A DNA stretch of 64,000 nucleotides from Cadophora sp. MPI-SDFR-AT-0126 (Eukaryota > Ascomycota > Leotiomycetes > Helotiales > Ploettnerulaceae): positions 549,432-613,431 of the forward strand of contig JAGMVK010000028.1 in the NCBI GenBank assembly GCA_020747065.1, in the 5' to 3' direction. Both the position numbers and the translations under genes were made by a program. Under the pieces are notes generated by a model that had not been told where the DNA came from, did not search any database, and saw only the letters and a program-made list of their open reading frames with translations. Below are positions 11,247 to 22,303 of the stretch, one piece after another. How positions within the stretch are numbered: position 1 is the stretch's first letter; every line of letters begins with the position of its first letter.

Positions 11247-12529
11247 ATGTTCCGGTCACAGCTTCTCCGTCAGACAGCTCGTGCTGTGCGAGCTTCAACA
11301 GCTCTCCCACAATCAATTGCCCCGAGAACACTTCCAGCAATCGCTTGCCAGAGGTCCATTCACAACACTACCTGCCTTCGACAGGATGAGAAGAAGCCTG
11401 GAGAGGAACATGAGGGTTCGTTTGCTCGAACTGATCCAAGCGTGGAGGTAGAATATCCCGAAGAGGGAGACCTCCCTTCTAGTGTTCCGGTGCAAGGAAG
11501 AGGTGGTATGCATTTCAGACGAACGCTTCCCTCTTTCTCGCTGGAAGGAAGAGTCGGTGTGGTGACTGGAGGTGCTCGTGGTCTGGGTTTGGTAATGAGT
11601 CAAGCTATGGTTATCAGTGGTGCAGATGTGGCTATTGTGGATTTGAACAGCATGTTTCCTGCTGCCAATTGCCGAAGCTCTACTAATTCTTGATAGAGGA
11701 GGAGGCGGAAAAGCAAGCAGAGCAATTGGTAGCAGCTTTCGTCAAAGAGAATCCCGGAGCAGACAAGTATCCCTTCACTTCCAACAACGAAACAGATCAG
11801 AACTGACATCGAACCAGAGTCCCTAAGGTCACAGCTCACTACGCCGATGTATCCTCCCAAGAATCCGTCGAAGCGGCCATCGCCGAGATCATCTCCGAGC
11901 ACGGCAAGATCGACAACCTCGTCACATCCGCAGGCTTCACGGAGAACTTCGAAGCAATCAACTACCCCATCGAACGAGTACGAAAGCTCTGGGGCGTCAA
12001 CGTGGATGGAACATACCTGTTTGCGATTGCTGTGGCGAAGCACTTGATGGAGAGGAAGGCGCCGGGAAGCATGGTCTTCATTGGTAGCATGTCGGGAGCT
12101 ATCGTCAATGTTCCGCAACCACAGGCGCCGTACAATGCTGCGAAGGCGGCAGTTAGACATTTGGCTTCGAGTTTGGCGGTTGAGTGGGCTCATGCTAATA
12201 TCAGAGTCAACTGCATTTCTCCGGGATACATGCTCACAGCTCTGTAAGTTTCCTAGGACAAATGCTCCAAGCTTTTCTAAAAGTATGCTAGTACAAAGAA
12301 GATCCTGGACGACAACTCAGACCTGAAGAAGCAGTGGACTTCTCTGATTCCTCAGGGCAAGATGGGCCAACCAGAAGATCTGATGGGTGCCGTCACATTC
12401 TTGTCATCAGATGCATCTGCATATGTTACAGGTAAGCTTAATCATCCGAGATATTGGGATATTCAAGACCAGATTCTGACAATAACAGGTGCCGATTTAC
12501 GTGTCGATGGTGGATACACCATCACGTAA
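11247..12529 (+). CDS. Mitochondrial-targeted SDR, sorbose reductase / arabinitol dehydrogenase type, 359 aa
   Basis: Classical SDR related to fungal D-arabinitol 2-dehydrogenase, sorbose reductase and Sou2 proteins; it probably interconverts a polyol and a ketose. Exons 11247-11649, 11697-11766, 11818-12243, 12292-12431 and 12489-12529. The first about 45 residues are basic and hydroxylated (MFRSQLLRQTARAVRASTAL), a likely matrix presequence. Core motifs: TGGARGLG (107-114), SAGF (variant NAG), the catalytic Ser in FIGSMSG and PYNAAKAAVRHLA (Tyr and Lys). The C-terminus reads DASAYVTGADLRVDGGYTIT, typical of the family. The first intron works in frame only with a GC donor (GCATGT at 11650, acceptor at 11696). 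Substrate is inferred from family only. Confidence 0.92.
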
Positions 12530-13952
12530 ACATGGCGTGGGTCATGGTGGGTGTAGACGTCGAGTTGTATTCAGAGTAGAGCATATAGATATCGTTGCGA
12601 TTAGATTTAGGAGCATTGAGCGGTACGAATTACCTGAGCATGTCACATTCACAGTACTGACTGCATCCTGATTTGTGACTAAGAAATATGAACCAAACAG
12701 GATCTCGTTTCCCAACACTCAATCATCCGCACAATAATAGCTTGCCTTCTCTTCCCCCTTACCCTCTTTCCTCTCGATTACCCCTCTGTCTCTCCCAGGA
12801 CTAGTATTCTAATCGAACATTCCCTCGCAGCTTAAGATTTTCACACACAAATTATCACAATAGATTAGTCCTTCTCCCTTTTGGTTTCCATTGCCCGCCT
12901 TCTATCATATCATCCAAGCAAGCAAAATAAAAAAAAAAGCTACCCACCGAATCGATACATCTCCACCCCGCTTCTTCTTTCTCCCACATTTCCACATCCC
13001 CAACCTTACATTCTCCAACTGCCCATTGTCCCACCGTAACGCTCACCCCTAGTACATACCGTCTCTCCAAAAAAATAAAGCGCATTATCCAATTGCCCTA
13101 GTATATCCAGACATCAAAAGTCAAGTAGTAACATGCTCAAAATATAACCTTAACATCCTGCCATCCTACCATCCACCAATCAATCCATCCATCCATCTGC
13201 CAGACAGTAACCTCAACTAAACGACCAGGGAAGATCCGTGTCATCTCATGTCTGTCATATCATACAGATCGCAATTCCACACCAGGCTCACGCAGCCCCA
13301 ATTGAAAGGATGTTATCATGTCCTTATGCAATTTTAGGTTCACATCAATCGATCAACCATAAGGCTATCAAAAGGGAATGCAGTGCCTTTCACCTCCGTG
13401 TATACCAGGTGAGGTAAAGATTGTGACTTGCTAAGGGGGATGGGGGCCGGCATGTGGTTGGTTTACCCATTGAGCTCGCCTGCTTGTTGTGTTCGCTTCG
13501 ACTCTCTAGCGAATGAACCCGGTAAACTAGGATAAGTCGCTCCTTCCAATCCACGTCATGCCAATCCGCTGCCCTAGACTCACGTCGGGAGACGTTGCCT
13601 TTGGTATTATACATTTACTATTTACTCATGTCTCTCATCAATGACGAGGCATGCTATGGTGCTACTCATTCAAAATGTCGCATTGGCTCATCCAATATCT
13701 CCTCCTCTTTTCTCTTGCTCAATCCCTCCTTACCCCAGAGCAATGCAGCTAGCCAGCAGTATCTCATACTCTTCAAACAAGGCTTGCCAGCATTCCTCCT
13801 CGTATAGATATTCCCAGCAGCAAGTCGACTATCAAATGTAAGACGCGGCTGTGAGGGTAAACCATAATCGCTTCAAGACTTTTCCTTCCCAAATACCCAG
13901 TCACTCCATACTATTGTACATGCCCGATAAACGAAGTCCAGAATGTGTTACC
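12530..13952. other. Intergenic region between convergent genes
   Basis: About 1.4 kb holding the 3' ends of both neighbours. It is CT-rich on the plus strand (12720-13200) with an A-run near 12930. No gene or RNA that I can support. Confidence 0.5.
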
Positions 13953-15648
13953 TCACTTCTTCCTTTTGACTTCCTTCTCGTTTCGATTATTCTTCTCTTT
14001 GTCTTGCTTGAGCAACAAGGTGAGCTGGCTTTTGCTTCTGCTCAGAGAATCCGCCACGGGTGCTGCTTTCACCGGCTGGACAGGTCGTTTCGCAAACATG
14101 TCGTCTTGGTCTGGTTCTTCTGTGGCTCGTCCTTTGCCTTTGAACTCTCTCGTAGGAGGCGAGGTTGTGGAAAGAGAACGAGACGCGTCGGCGGCACCTT
14201 CGTCTAGTTGTACTTGTCCAGTTGCATCGGCCAACGTTGGAGCCAAGCTAGGAGCACCCTTGGCGTCATGTTGCACAAGTCGCATGGCGTCTACTCCAGA
14301 CGACTCGGGAGTTCTAGCCGATTTTGATCGTGGCGATTTTGGTAACGTCGTTTGTGGGCGCTCCGCTTCCGGGTCACTGGCACGGTCTATCGCTCCTTTG
14401 GTTTCCCGTTGTAGACGAGCGTTCGCTTCCGCGAACATGATCTTCTGAAGTTCCAGTTCTTCAATCTCTTCTGAGGTCAGGTCCACATTCTCTTCTTCAT
14501 CCTGGAGATTTTCGATACGTTGCAGTTGGGAAGATGGTCCAGGTTGTCCGGATGGGCCCAGCTCGCCGGATGAAGCTACCTCTTGAGTCGCTTTGCTCGA
14601 TGCAGCACGTGCTTTTCCAATAGTCGATTTCCTTGGGGAAGAGCGCTTCGTGTCTGCAAGTTTTTTCTTTGGTAACTGATTGCTTGCAGATCTGTCAGGC
14701 GATGGAGTAAAGTTCTCTTGGAATTGTGACAGCGTCTTTGCAGGGGGTCCATCTAGCGACGAACGAGCTCCCGAGGCCGCCTGCGCAGCTTCAGCTTCCT
14801 TGGCAGCCGCATCTGCTGAAGACTGGGATGTTTGCGAGCTTTGTCGCCGGACAATCACAGGGCGTTTCTTCTTCGTTGAGGCAGAAAATCCAGTCTTCTT
14901 CCTACTCGGGGTCCCAGTCTTCTTGTCAGCCTTCCCCTGCCGCGAGTCTGGCGAAGGCGGCTGAACCACAACGTGGGAATTTGGACTGATGGACGAATTT
15001 TGTTCACCCTCTTGTTCTGACTCATGGGGCGAGATGAAGCGAGCTGTTGGACGTGGACCGCCAGTGGATGGCCCTCTGGTTTTCTTCAAGATCGGGTGTG
15101 GTATGGGAGCAGGCGCTCTGGATACTGAAGAAGCGGTGGTAGTCGTTCCACTACTTGTTGATGGTCCACTTGGGCGAGGCCGGTTGAGAGCCGTGGTGCT
15201 TGAAGCTCCAGGTCCATGTTGAATACTTTTGTTCTACAATTCCAATTCAGTACGATATGGCTTGTGCGGTTAGGCAAATCATACCGGTGGTGAGGGCCCT
15301 TCTACACGGTTTGGAGGTCCACGTAGTGGCACGAAGGTTGGTCCATTCGAGATATGGTCAAAGAGTCGGGCAATAGTGGCAGCATTTAGGTGCTTCTTGT
15401 CGCTGTACCATATACGCCACCAGTAGTTCTCGAGACGCTCCGCTGTAGGATCCAGCAGTCTGCGCTTCGTGGTGGTATAAACTGTTGAAAGTTCGAATTA
15501 GCCCTTTCCCCAAAAGCGGCCTGTTAGATTTACCTTTCCAGAGTCTGGCGATTTCTGCTTGATCCAGTGGTTCAGCCGCGATTTTCTCGATACTCTCGTT
15601 GATCCTATCACTGTTGACCACGATCCCTTTAGGTAAAATCAATGCCAT
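13953..15648 (-). CDS. AreA-type GATA-like (DUF1752) protein, 530 aa
   Basis: Fungal protein with an N-terminal DUF1752 domain ('nitrogen regulatory AreA, GATA-like'), named for a segment also found at the N-terminus of AreA but not itself a zinc finger. Exons 15648-15534, 15481-15285 and 15233-13953. The domain includes ERLENYWWRIWYSDKKHL and ATIARLFDHIS. The remaining about 430 residues are low-complexity and probably disordered, rich in Ser, Pro, Lys and Ala, with several basic clusters that could act as nuclear signals (KKKRPVIVRR) and a short predicted helix (LTSEEIEELELQKIMFAEAN). No GATA finger is present. A nuclear regulatory role is inference from the family name and charge pattern. 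Confidence 0.88.
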
Positions 15649-16530
15649 CGTAGCAAAGCCAAGGCGACGGAGGTTGCGTTGACAGCAGCACTTTCAAGGC
15701 AGGTGGGTAAACACCTACCGAGAAAGATGCTGCGCCGAGAGGTCACGGAAACCGCATCCGGATAGTGATATCAGATTAGGACGAGGAAGGTACGATATGG
15801 CGATTTGGATTTCCTCGGTTGAGGTTGAGGGCGCGAAAGATCGGTGATGTGAGGTGAGGAAAGAGCTGTCCATGAACCACCACCCAAACTTCTTCTTGTC
15901 GAAGATATTTTTTTAACTCTTGCAAGCTCTTTTTTCTGGGCCAATAACCAGCTTCTCTTGCTGCGAGATCAGAATCAAAGTATCATCCGCTTATGTGTAC
16001 TCGGAAGAAACTCGGTAAGGTGACACAGGACTCGATTCATGTAGCTGGAGGAAATTGAAAATTCGACTTCGTAATACTAGGCTTTGTGAAACCGGATACT
16101 GAGGAGGAGCTGTACTGAGAGTGGGGTCGGAAGTGACAGCGTCTGCAGGATAGAAAAGATACATTAGCTAATGGGTGGGTGGCTGCGCTGTAACAAGTTA
16201 CAAGTACAAAGGTAGACGTGGGACAAGAGAGCAAGAAGCTCGCTCATACGCAGCGTAAATAAAGAAACGAAAAAAAGGGTAAGAAAGACATCAAGTTAAG
16301 GTATGAAGCCGACTTTTGGGAGGTAGAGCAGGGAAGGGAAGGGTAGGTAGAGACAGACGGGTGCAATCAAGGGACTCGTCCGTTTTGGTCTGGACTATCC
16401 AGTAGTGTGTGTAGTGGGGAACGAAAGGGCGGGTACAAAGCGTGGGCGTGGGAAGGGGGAGTGGAACGTGGAAGGAGGGGTGATGACCTGCAATAAATGT
16501 CGGTCGGTTGGTTGATGCTACTTTGCCCAC

Positions 16531-16573
16531 GAGTTGAGTTAATTTGAGTTGAAGTTGAGTTGAGTTGAGTTGA
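16531..16573. repeat. GAGTT microsatellite, imperfect
   Basis: Pentamer GAGTT recurs with small interruptions across about 43 bp. Confidence 0.85.
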
Positions 16574-16830
16574 CGGTGGAATAGGAAGTTGTGAGCTGCA
16601 GAGAGTGAGGTTGAGCGCTTGTCTTCGGTCTGGTATGCGGCGTATAATGTGTATGAAGGTACGATAGGAAGGATCGAAAGAAAGAAAGAATGAATGAATG
16701 AAGGGGTGAGTGGCATGAAGACAACACATGAGAAATGAAATATTTCCTCTGCTTACCGCAAGAGAGCAAAAATGAGCTAAGACAAAGCTCAGGCTCTGGT
16801 CAGGTCAGGTCCACCCAGTTCCACTCCAGC

Positions 16831-16850
16831 CCAGTCCAGTCCAGTCCAGT
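16831..16850. repeat. CCAGT microsatellite
   Basis: Four perfect CCAGT units, flanked by degenerate copies on both sides (GGTCA, TCCAG). Confidence 0.85.
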
Positions 16851-16990
16851 CTAAGTCCAGTCGTCGGCCTTCTTTGCTCCTGTCCTACTTGTCGGCTCAA
16901 ACTCAAATTGTGGTGATGAACGGACCTCGGATTTCGGAATGGACAGGAGAGGAGAGCTCTGAGGGTACGTATCTACTGGATGGGCAGTGC

Positions 16991-17020
16991 TGAACTGAAC
17001 TGAGCTGAGCTGAGCTGAGC
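16991..17020. repeat. TGAAC/TGAGC microsatellite
   Basis: Two TGAAC units followed by four TGAGC units, which differ by a single A to G change. Confidence 0.85.
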
Positions 17021-17606
17021 TGTCCCTAGCTAGGTCGGAGGAGGTAGTTGGGCTGGGAGATTTGCGACTGAGGAGCGTTCCACTCCTCCGTCTGTCTGTT
17101 CTTCCAGAAGGATTCGGTGATCAGGCGTCAAAAGTCAAAAGTGGCAGGTAGGCAGGCTGTCGGTCAGGTACAGACACACAGACACTGCGGCGTAGTACAG
17201 ATAGATATATAGATTTATATGAATGACAAGCAGGCACAAAGTCGCAAGGTCAGCATAGTTCCGCTACGTATATACCAGGAGGGCCCTTGCATCGCGGATC
17301 AAAACCACGAGGCGAGAAGTGAACTGAACTGAACTATATTATGTGACCGATCCAGCGAGGAGCAGGGCGAGCAGGGCAGGTCTCCGGGGTTGTAGGGCTT
17401 CCAGGTCTTCCAGAAAAGAACAACTTTTGGTTTGGTCTGGCCCGAAGACTGCCGACTGCAGACAGGGCTTGCACGCCTTTCTACCTACGCCTGGACAACT
17501 GGACAACTGCTGTCGAGGAGGGAGGAAGGAAACTCGTGGTGTGCATAGTGCAGTGAGAGCAATCAATGGTGGCGGCGGCGGCGACAGGGAGTGATGCAGT
17601 GCCGTG

Positions 17607-17631
17607 CCAAACCAAACCAAACCAAACCAAA
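17607..17631. repeat. CCAAA microsatellite
   Basis: Five perfect CCAAA units. Confidence 0.85.
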
Positions 17632-17666
17632 TCAGACCTCCCGAACAAGCAAAGGAACGGGCGGCC

Positions 17667-17689
17667 CAGTCAGTCAGTCAGTCAGTCAG
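17667..17689. repeat. CAGT microsatellite
   Basis: Five to six CAGT units; a GATGAT run follows at 17763-17780. Confidence 0.85.
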
Positions 17690-20263
17690 CGGGCTCAGGG
17701 CATGGTTGCTTGTTTGTTTCAGCACATGGTCACCCGTTGGGAACAGAACATTGGAACGCTGACGATGATGATGATGATGCTTGCCGTTACGGCCTGACTG
17801 ATTGAGACTGACTCTGCCTGTCTCTGCCTCCTCGGCATAAAACACTGCTGCTGTAGTGGGGTCTCAAGTCTCAAGCTCAGGTCAAGAAGTCACTTCGTCA
17901 AGTCAAGTCAGGGTCTCACCCTCGGCTCGGTTGGCTTCGAGTCTTCCTCTTCCATCAAAGCCGGCTTCACAATTCCCTCCCTGCACTCTCCCCGCACTGC
18001 ACTGCACTTTTTTGCATGTAACTGTACAACCTCACGAATTCGGTACCGCTGGTATGGCAAGACATCCAGTAGTAAGACAAACCAACATACGACGAAACGG
18101 ACTTGCATGATCTTCTACCGATGCCACGCCATGCCTTTTATCCTTGTTGTCTTTCGACTATTGAGATTTTAATTCGTTCTGACTGGGCCTCCTTTCTCTT
18201 GCAGCCTCCTTCCCTTCACCAGTTGGTCGTGGTCCATTATCAAATTCCTCCTTCTGTCCTCCATCTCTCACCGCCTCCTTCTCCTCGTCGCCACTCGCCA
18301 AGTTCAACTCCCCGACGGCGCTGTTTCCTTGCCTTCCTATTTCCGCCTCATCCCACCAATCCATCCACAAAGGTAGGGTTCACTTCAAGCTGAGAAGGAC
18401 CGTTTGTCTTGATCTGATCAGATCACAAGCCCGACTAGCAGAAAGCCACCCTGGTGAAGATTCCGCCTCTGGCGTCTTTTCCCCTGTCTGTAAGCCTACA
18501 TTACAAAGTGGGGTCGAAAGAAGAACAAGACCTCTGGACGGCACCGTACCTACCAAACACTCTCTCTGGTTTTCTACGGCTTGCTTCCGAGCCCGAAAGT
18601 CTATGTGAGAATTGCACTGCTGACCTTCCTTCCGAGCGAGTACATACCGTTCGTAAGGCGTTAACCACGTCGTGTGACGTTCAAGAGACTGAGATAGCCG
18701 ATACCATCAAGACCACTCATCCTTCTCTCCGCGCAGCTCAACTGTACTACCCCTCTCCCGATCTGTTGGGGTTTGAATATTGCGTGTACTTACTGTACAT
18801 ATGATTTGATGAGTGAGCTTTGGCTTCTGGCTTCTCTCTGTCTCCTGCCACTTGCAGGCCTCCTCTCTGGAGTGCACATGCTTTTGAGATCAAGACGCAA
18901 TGCATGCCTGTTAAAGATGATAGGCACTGCAAGTAAGCACGCCATTCACAGCCTTACCAGCCTTCTCCTCATCTCCGTATCTCTACAAAGAGTATGCTAA
19001 AACTCCTATTCTCATTACACATGCTATCTCCTATCTCTCGTTGAGACCCTGGCATCGGATCAGCCGCATCGCATGTGCCAAAGGTCCAAAGAACCATCAT
19101 CTGACAGTCACTCGCCAACCACCAACCAATTATTTCCAGCGCTTCTAGAACGTTTGTTCTGTTTCGCCTTTCCTTACCTCGTCTGTCGAGCTTCAAGCAT
19201 GGTGTGATCCTCACCAGACACCCACCTGGGAAATCCAACCCCACGTTTTCGTCCTGCACAATGCAAGGGGGGCGGCACCGCGACGGCTACGGCACTACCC
19301 TCCCTGGCGAGGGCGACCAGAAGTTAGTGCACACCGAGCTTAAACTTCCCTCGGAAATGATATCTATCATATTCCAAATCCCGAGAGCACGTCCACTTTC
19401 CTCGCTCTTCATTCAGCGGAAGAAGTAGACCTCCTTTCTACTTCGACTCTTCTGTGCCTCGAGCATGGTACTGGGTCTGTTCAATATCTTATCTGGACGG
19501 ATAGGGATGGATTGGGCATCAATGTATCGTATCCTGACTTATCAAACCCACTCCGATGAAACATGTGTGAGATCGAAAAGGGATAAATGTTTTCGAAACC
19601 TGTCATATTGGCCTTTGCTTCTTCCCGGCTCACGAGGCTTTGGTTGCGGGCTCGGCTGGAATGCTTCGCAACGCAACCCCTCGATCGGCCACCCTGCTTT
19701 GATCATGCGTTATGGGAATGTTGTCAAGATTTTCGACACTCAAAGCAACGCGCCGGCCGCTCGCTGTTGATCTCCTTCTGTAAAGCAAGGCTAGCCCTAT
19801 CATAAGATGGAGCATTGACATATGGTAAAGGTATGCGGCTTTTGTTTTGATGTAAGCGAGCAAAGGGAAAGGCGTGATTGTTGGGCGAGGTCGGAAGCGA
19901 CGTGTGTCAGTGAATAGATGTTGACAGCCTCAACATGTAGACTTCATGTAACTTGCAATATGGACTCTTTTGTTCTTGTTTGTTCTTATTCAGAGAACAA
20001 ATTCTCTCGGAATGAATATGGCGCCCGAGTTCGACGCAGAGCTCCAAGCAAATAATATCCAAAATGCTGTGCAACGCTATATCTTTCCACATATCCTTCA
20101 TTATAATTCAATCCATGAAAAGCCTACATATCCTAGCCATCATGATTTCGTAAACAGAAGAGAATGAGAATAATAACAATTCTTCCCAGGGTCGTGAACC
20201 GACTTTTTCTATACTCTCTCCTACCTTGCATCCTTAACCCCGCACCCCCTTCCCATCCATCGT

Positions 20264-21057
20264 TCATCCGAGAGTGATATCCCTCCAAGTAGAGACCCAA
20301 CCGGAAATGAAGCACACTATATCTGCAACAATCACACACGGCCAGACGATTCGAATGAAGTAATGCCCTAATGAAAGTTAGCACAGCCACCGGGCCCATT
20401 TTCAAATCGGGCATTTTCGGTATATGAGAACTTTGGAAAGTGGGATCAACATAGAGCTAGAGTGACCTACAATTCATTGCAGTTATTCTTAAAGTAAGCA
20501 GTGCTGTGAAGAAGCCGCCATATATCAATACGAGACCGAGAATCACGTAGTCGAAGTGATGGCGCTTGTAACTATACATTACATTATTAGCACGTCTCTC
20601 CTACCACATGCTTACTTGAACAAATAGAGCGAAAAGCGTCGATAACAAGTCAAGGGAACAGAACGAAAAAACTTTCAACCTACATTCCGTTAAAGAAAAC
20701 CCTCTGACCCCTCATAACATCCAATTTCCACAACGCATAGCCCAGACAAAACAAGTTAAGTAAACTAAACACAATCCCCAAAAACAGCCACAAACTGAAG
20801 CCATAACTCATGATCGATAGCACATTGATCGGTAGATGTAACACGAACGCGAGCATACATACGCAGCGTCGCGCGAAGGATGGCTTGTCCTTGAAATCCC
20901 ATTGTGTGATGTAGGAGCGGAATGCGGAGGTTGAGAAGCGGCGGTCGGATTTGGTGGAGGGGCCTACGAGGCCGGTGGTTGAGGAAGAGGAGGGCAGGAC
21001 GTCAGGTTCGATGCGGCCGCCTTGGGCGGATTCGCGGAGGGAGAGGAAGAAGAACAT
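20264..21057 (-). CDS. Small multi-pass membrane protein, 192 aa, unknown function
   Basis: Exons 21057-20684, 20571-20471 and 20367-20264. I do not recognise the family. The first about 70 residues are soluble and Ser/Arg-rich. About four hydrophobic segments follow: CMLAFVLHLPINVLSIM, SLWLFLGIVFSLLNLFCLGY, VILGLVLIYGGFFTALLTL and VWPCVIVADIVCFISGW. Short polar loops include LDVMRGQRVFFNGIYKRHHF. The chain ends WRDITLG. The ATG at 21057 was chosen because the open frame upstream shows no protein-like pattern. Splice sites are consensus (GTAGGT donors) and the frame is kept over both introns, which supports a real gene. Location (ER, plasma membrane or other) cannot be told. Confidence 0.75.
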
Positions 21058-22303
21058 TCTGAAGAGACTGCAAAGTCCTACCCTGTTGTGCTTGGAAATA
21101 TCGTCTCGTTCTCTCGGGTGTCGGGAATGAGTCTGGCGGACGTCGCGATTTGTTCTAAAGGCACTTATATCGAGGGAGAAAATTTCAAGAACAAAGCTCA
21201 CAACAAGGCGGAGAGGGACCACTCGTCCTTTAACATAACAAGGTACCAAGGAATAGGGAGATCTGGACGCGCTGAAGGATTCAATCACCAACAAAATAGA
21301 GAGATTTCTGCCTTGTGCGGCACAGCTTGAGGCGCATGTAGGCGGGAATTTCTGAAACTTCAGATGACGGGTTTGGGAGGGAGACCTCACAGTGAGGGAT
21401 TGCTTTCGTGTTTTGTTCTTTTACGGGAGTCTGGATGTTGATGTGTTTTATCACCGAGAGAGTTAGAGCATGACGAGATCACGAATCAAACAAAGAAACA
21501 ACCCAACACGAGATCTCGAGTCAAGAAAATGGCAGAGCGGAGCGCGAAAGCAATAATCGAAGACATGAACTAAGCCGCTTGGTCATGCTCAAGGAGACCT
21601 TAACGAAAGCAATACTAACAGGGAGTCTGAAAAGCTCAAAATGTTGGAAATGTTGGAGATATTAATAGGTACACGAAACTTAGAAGATGTTGGCTGCGGC
21701 GGTCAAGCGATATCGTCTGGCTAGCTCAGCCCCAATGAACGGGTTTCGGCAATGAGGCAATGACGCTCGGTTTGACGGCAGTAGCTGTGAATCTTGTGAA
21801 AGAACTTTTGTGCTTGAATTTACTTTCGTAAGCCAACCTGGGTTCGCTAAGGGATCATACTCTTCGGTGGTAAGTGCAGCAAGATGCAGACTGCTAATTG
21901 ACTCTGTTCCAATGCTCAAAGGCCCAAAGGTTTCCACTCTGAATGTACGCTTGATATACTTGGCACTTGTGATATTCGTAGAAATCCAAAGCAACAAAGG
22001 TATCACAGTACATCTAAACAGACCAGTCAGGCGCGACTATCCTTGCGGGCAGTTCTTCTACACCTTTTCAAGCCCTAGACGTCAAGTCCAGAGATTGACT
22101 GCCACTGGTATCAAATTCTCCCTAAAAAGCTATTCATACATCAAGTCGCTGGGTATCATGCGAGCGCCGCAATTCTTTCTGAGGCGACTTGCAAATCACA
22201 CCATCTTGTCCAGCCCGAACTCCGAGCCATTGGGCTCAAATTCATCCTTCATTCTCGACCTCTACATCGAACATAAAGTATTCGTATACCTAAGTCAAAG
22301 AAG
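21058..22303. other. Intergenic region
   Basis: About 1.25 kb between the start of the membrane-protein gene and the stop of the dynein gene. A long plus-strand frame overlaps the dynein 3' exon and looks like a shadow. Nothing else seen. Confidence 0.5.

Larger units (their letters stand above)
15649..20263. other. 4.6-kb gene-poor, microsatellite-rich interval
   Basis: No frame here looks like a conserved protein. On the minus strand the sequence upstream of the DUF1752 gene (15650-16750) is pyrimidine-rich, as in a long 5' leader. On the plus strand 17900-19450 is CT-rich, also leader-like, but no plus-strand gene follows. At least six different short tandem repeats are scattered between 16.5 and 17.8 kb (listed separately). 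It may hold a long regulatory region or a non-coding transcript; nothing in the sequence proves either. Confidence 0.5.

Noticed and set aside
16291..16769. Overlapping minus-strand frames rich in Ser, Thr, Pro and His
   Set aside because: Low-complexity translation of pyrimidine-rich repeats in three frames at once; more like a leader than protein.
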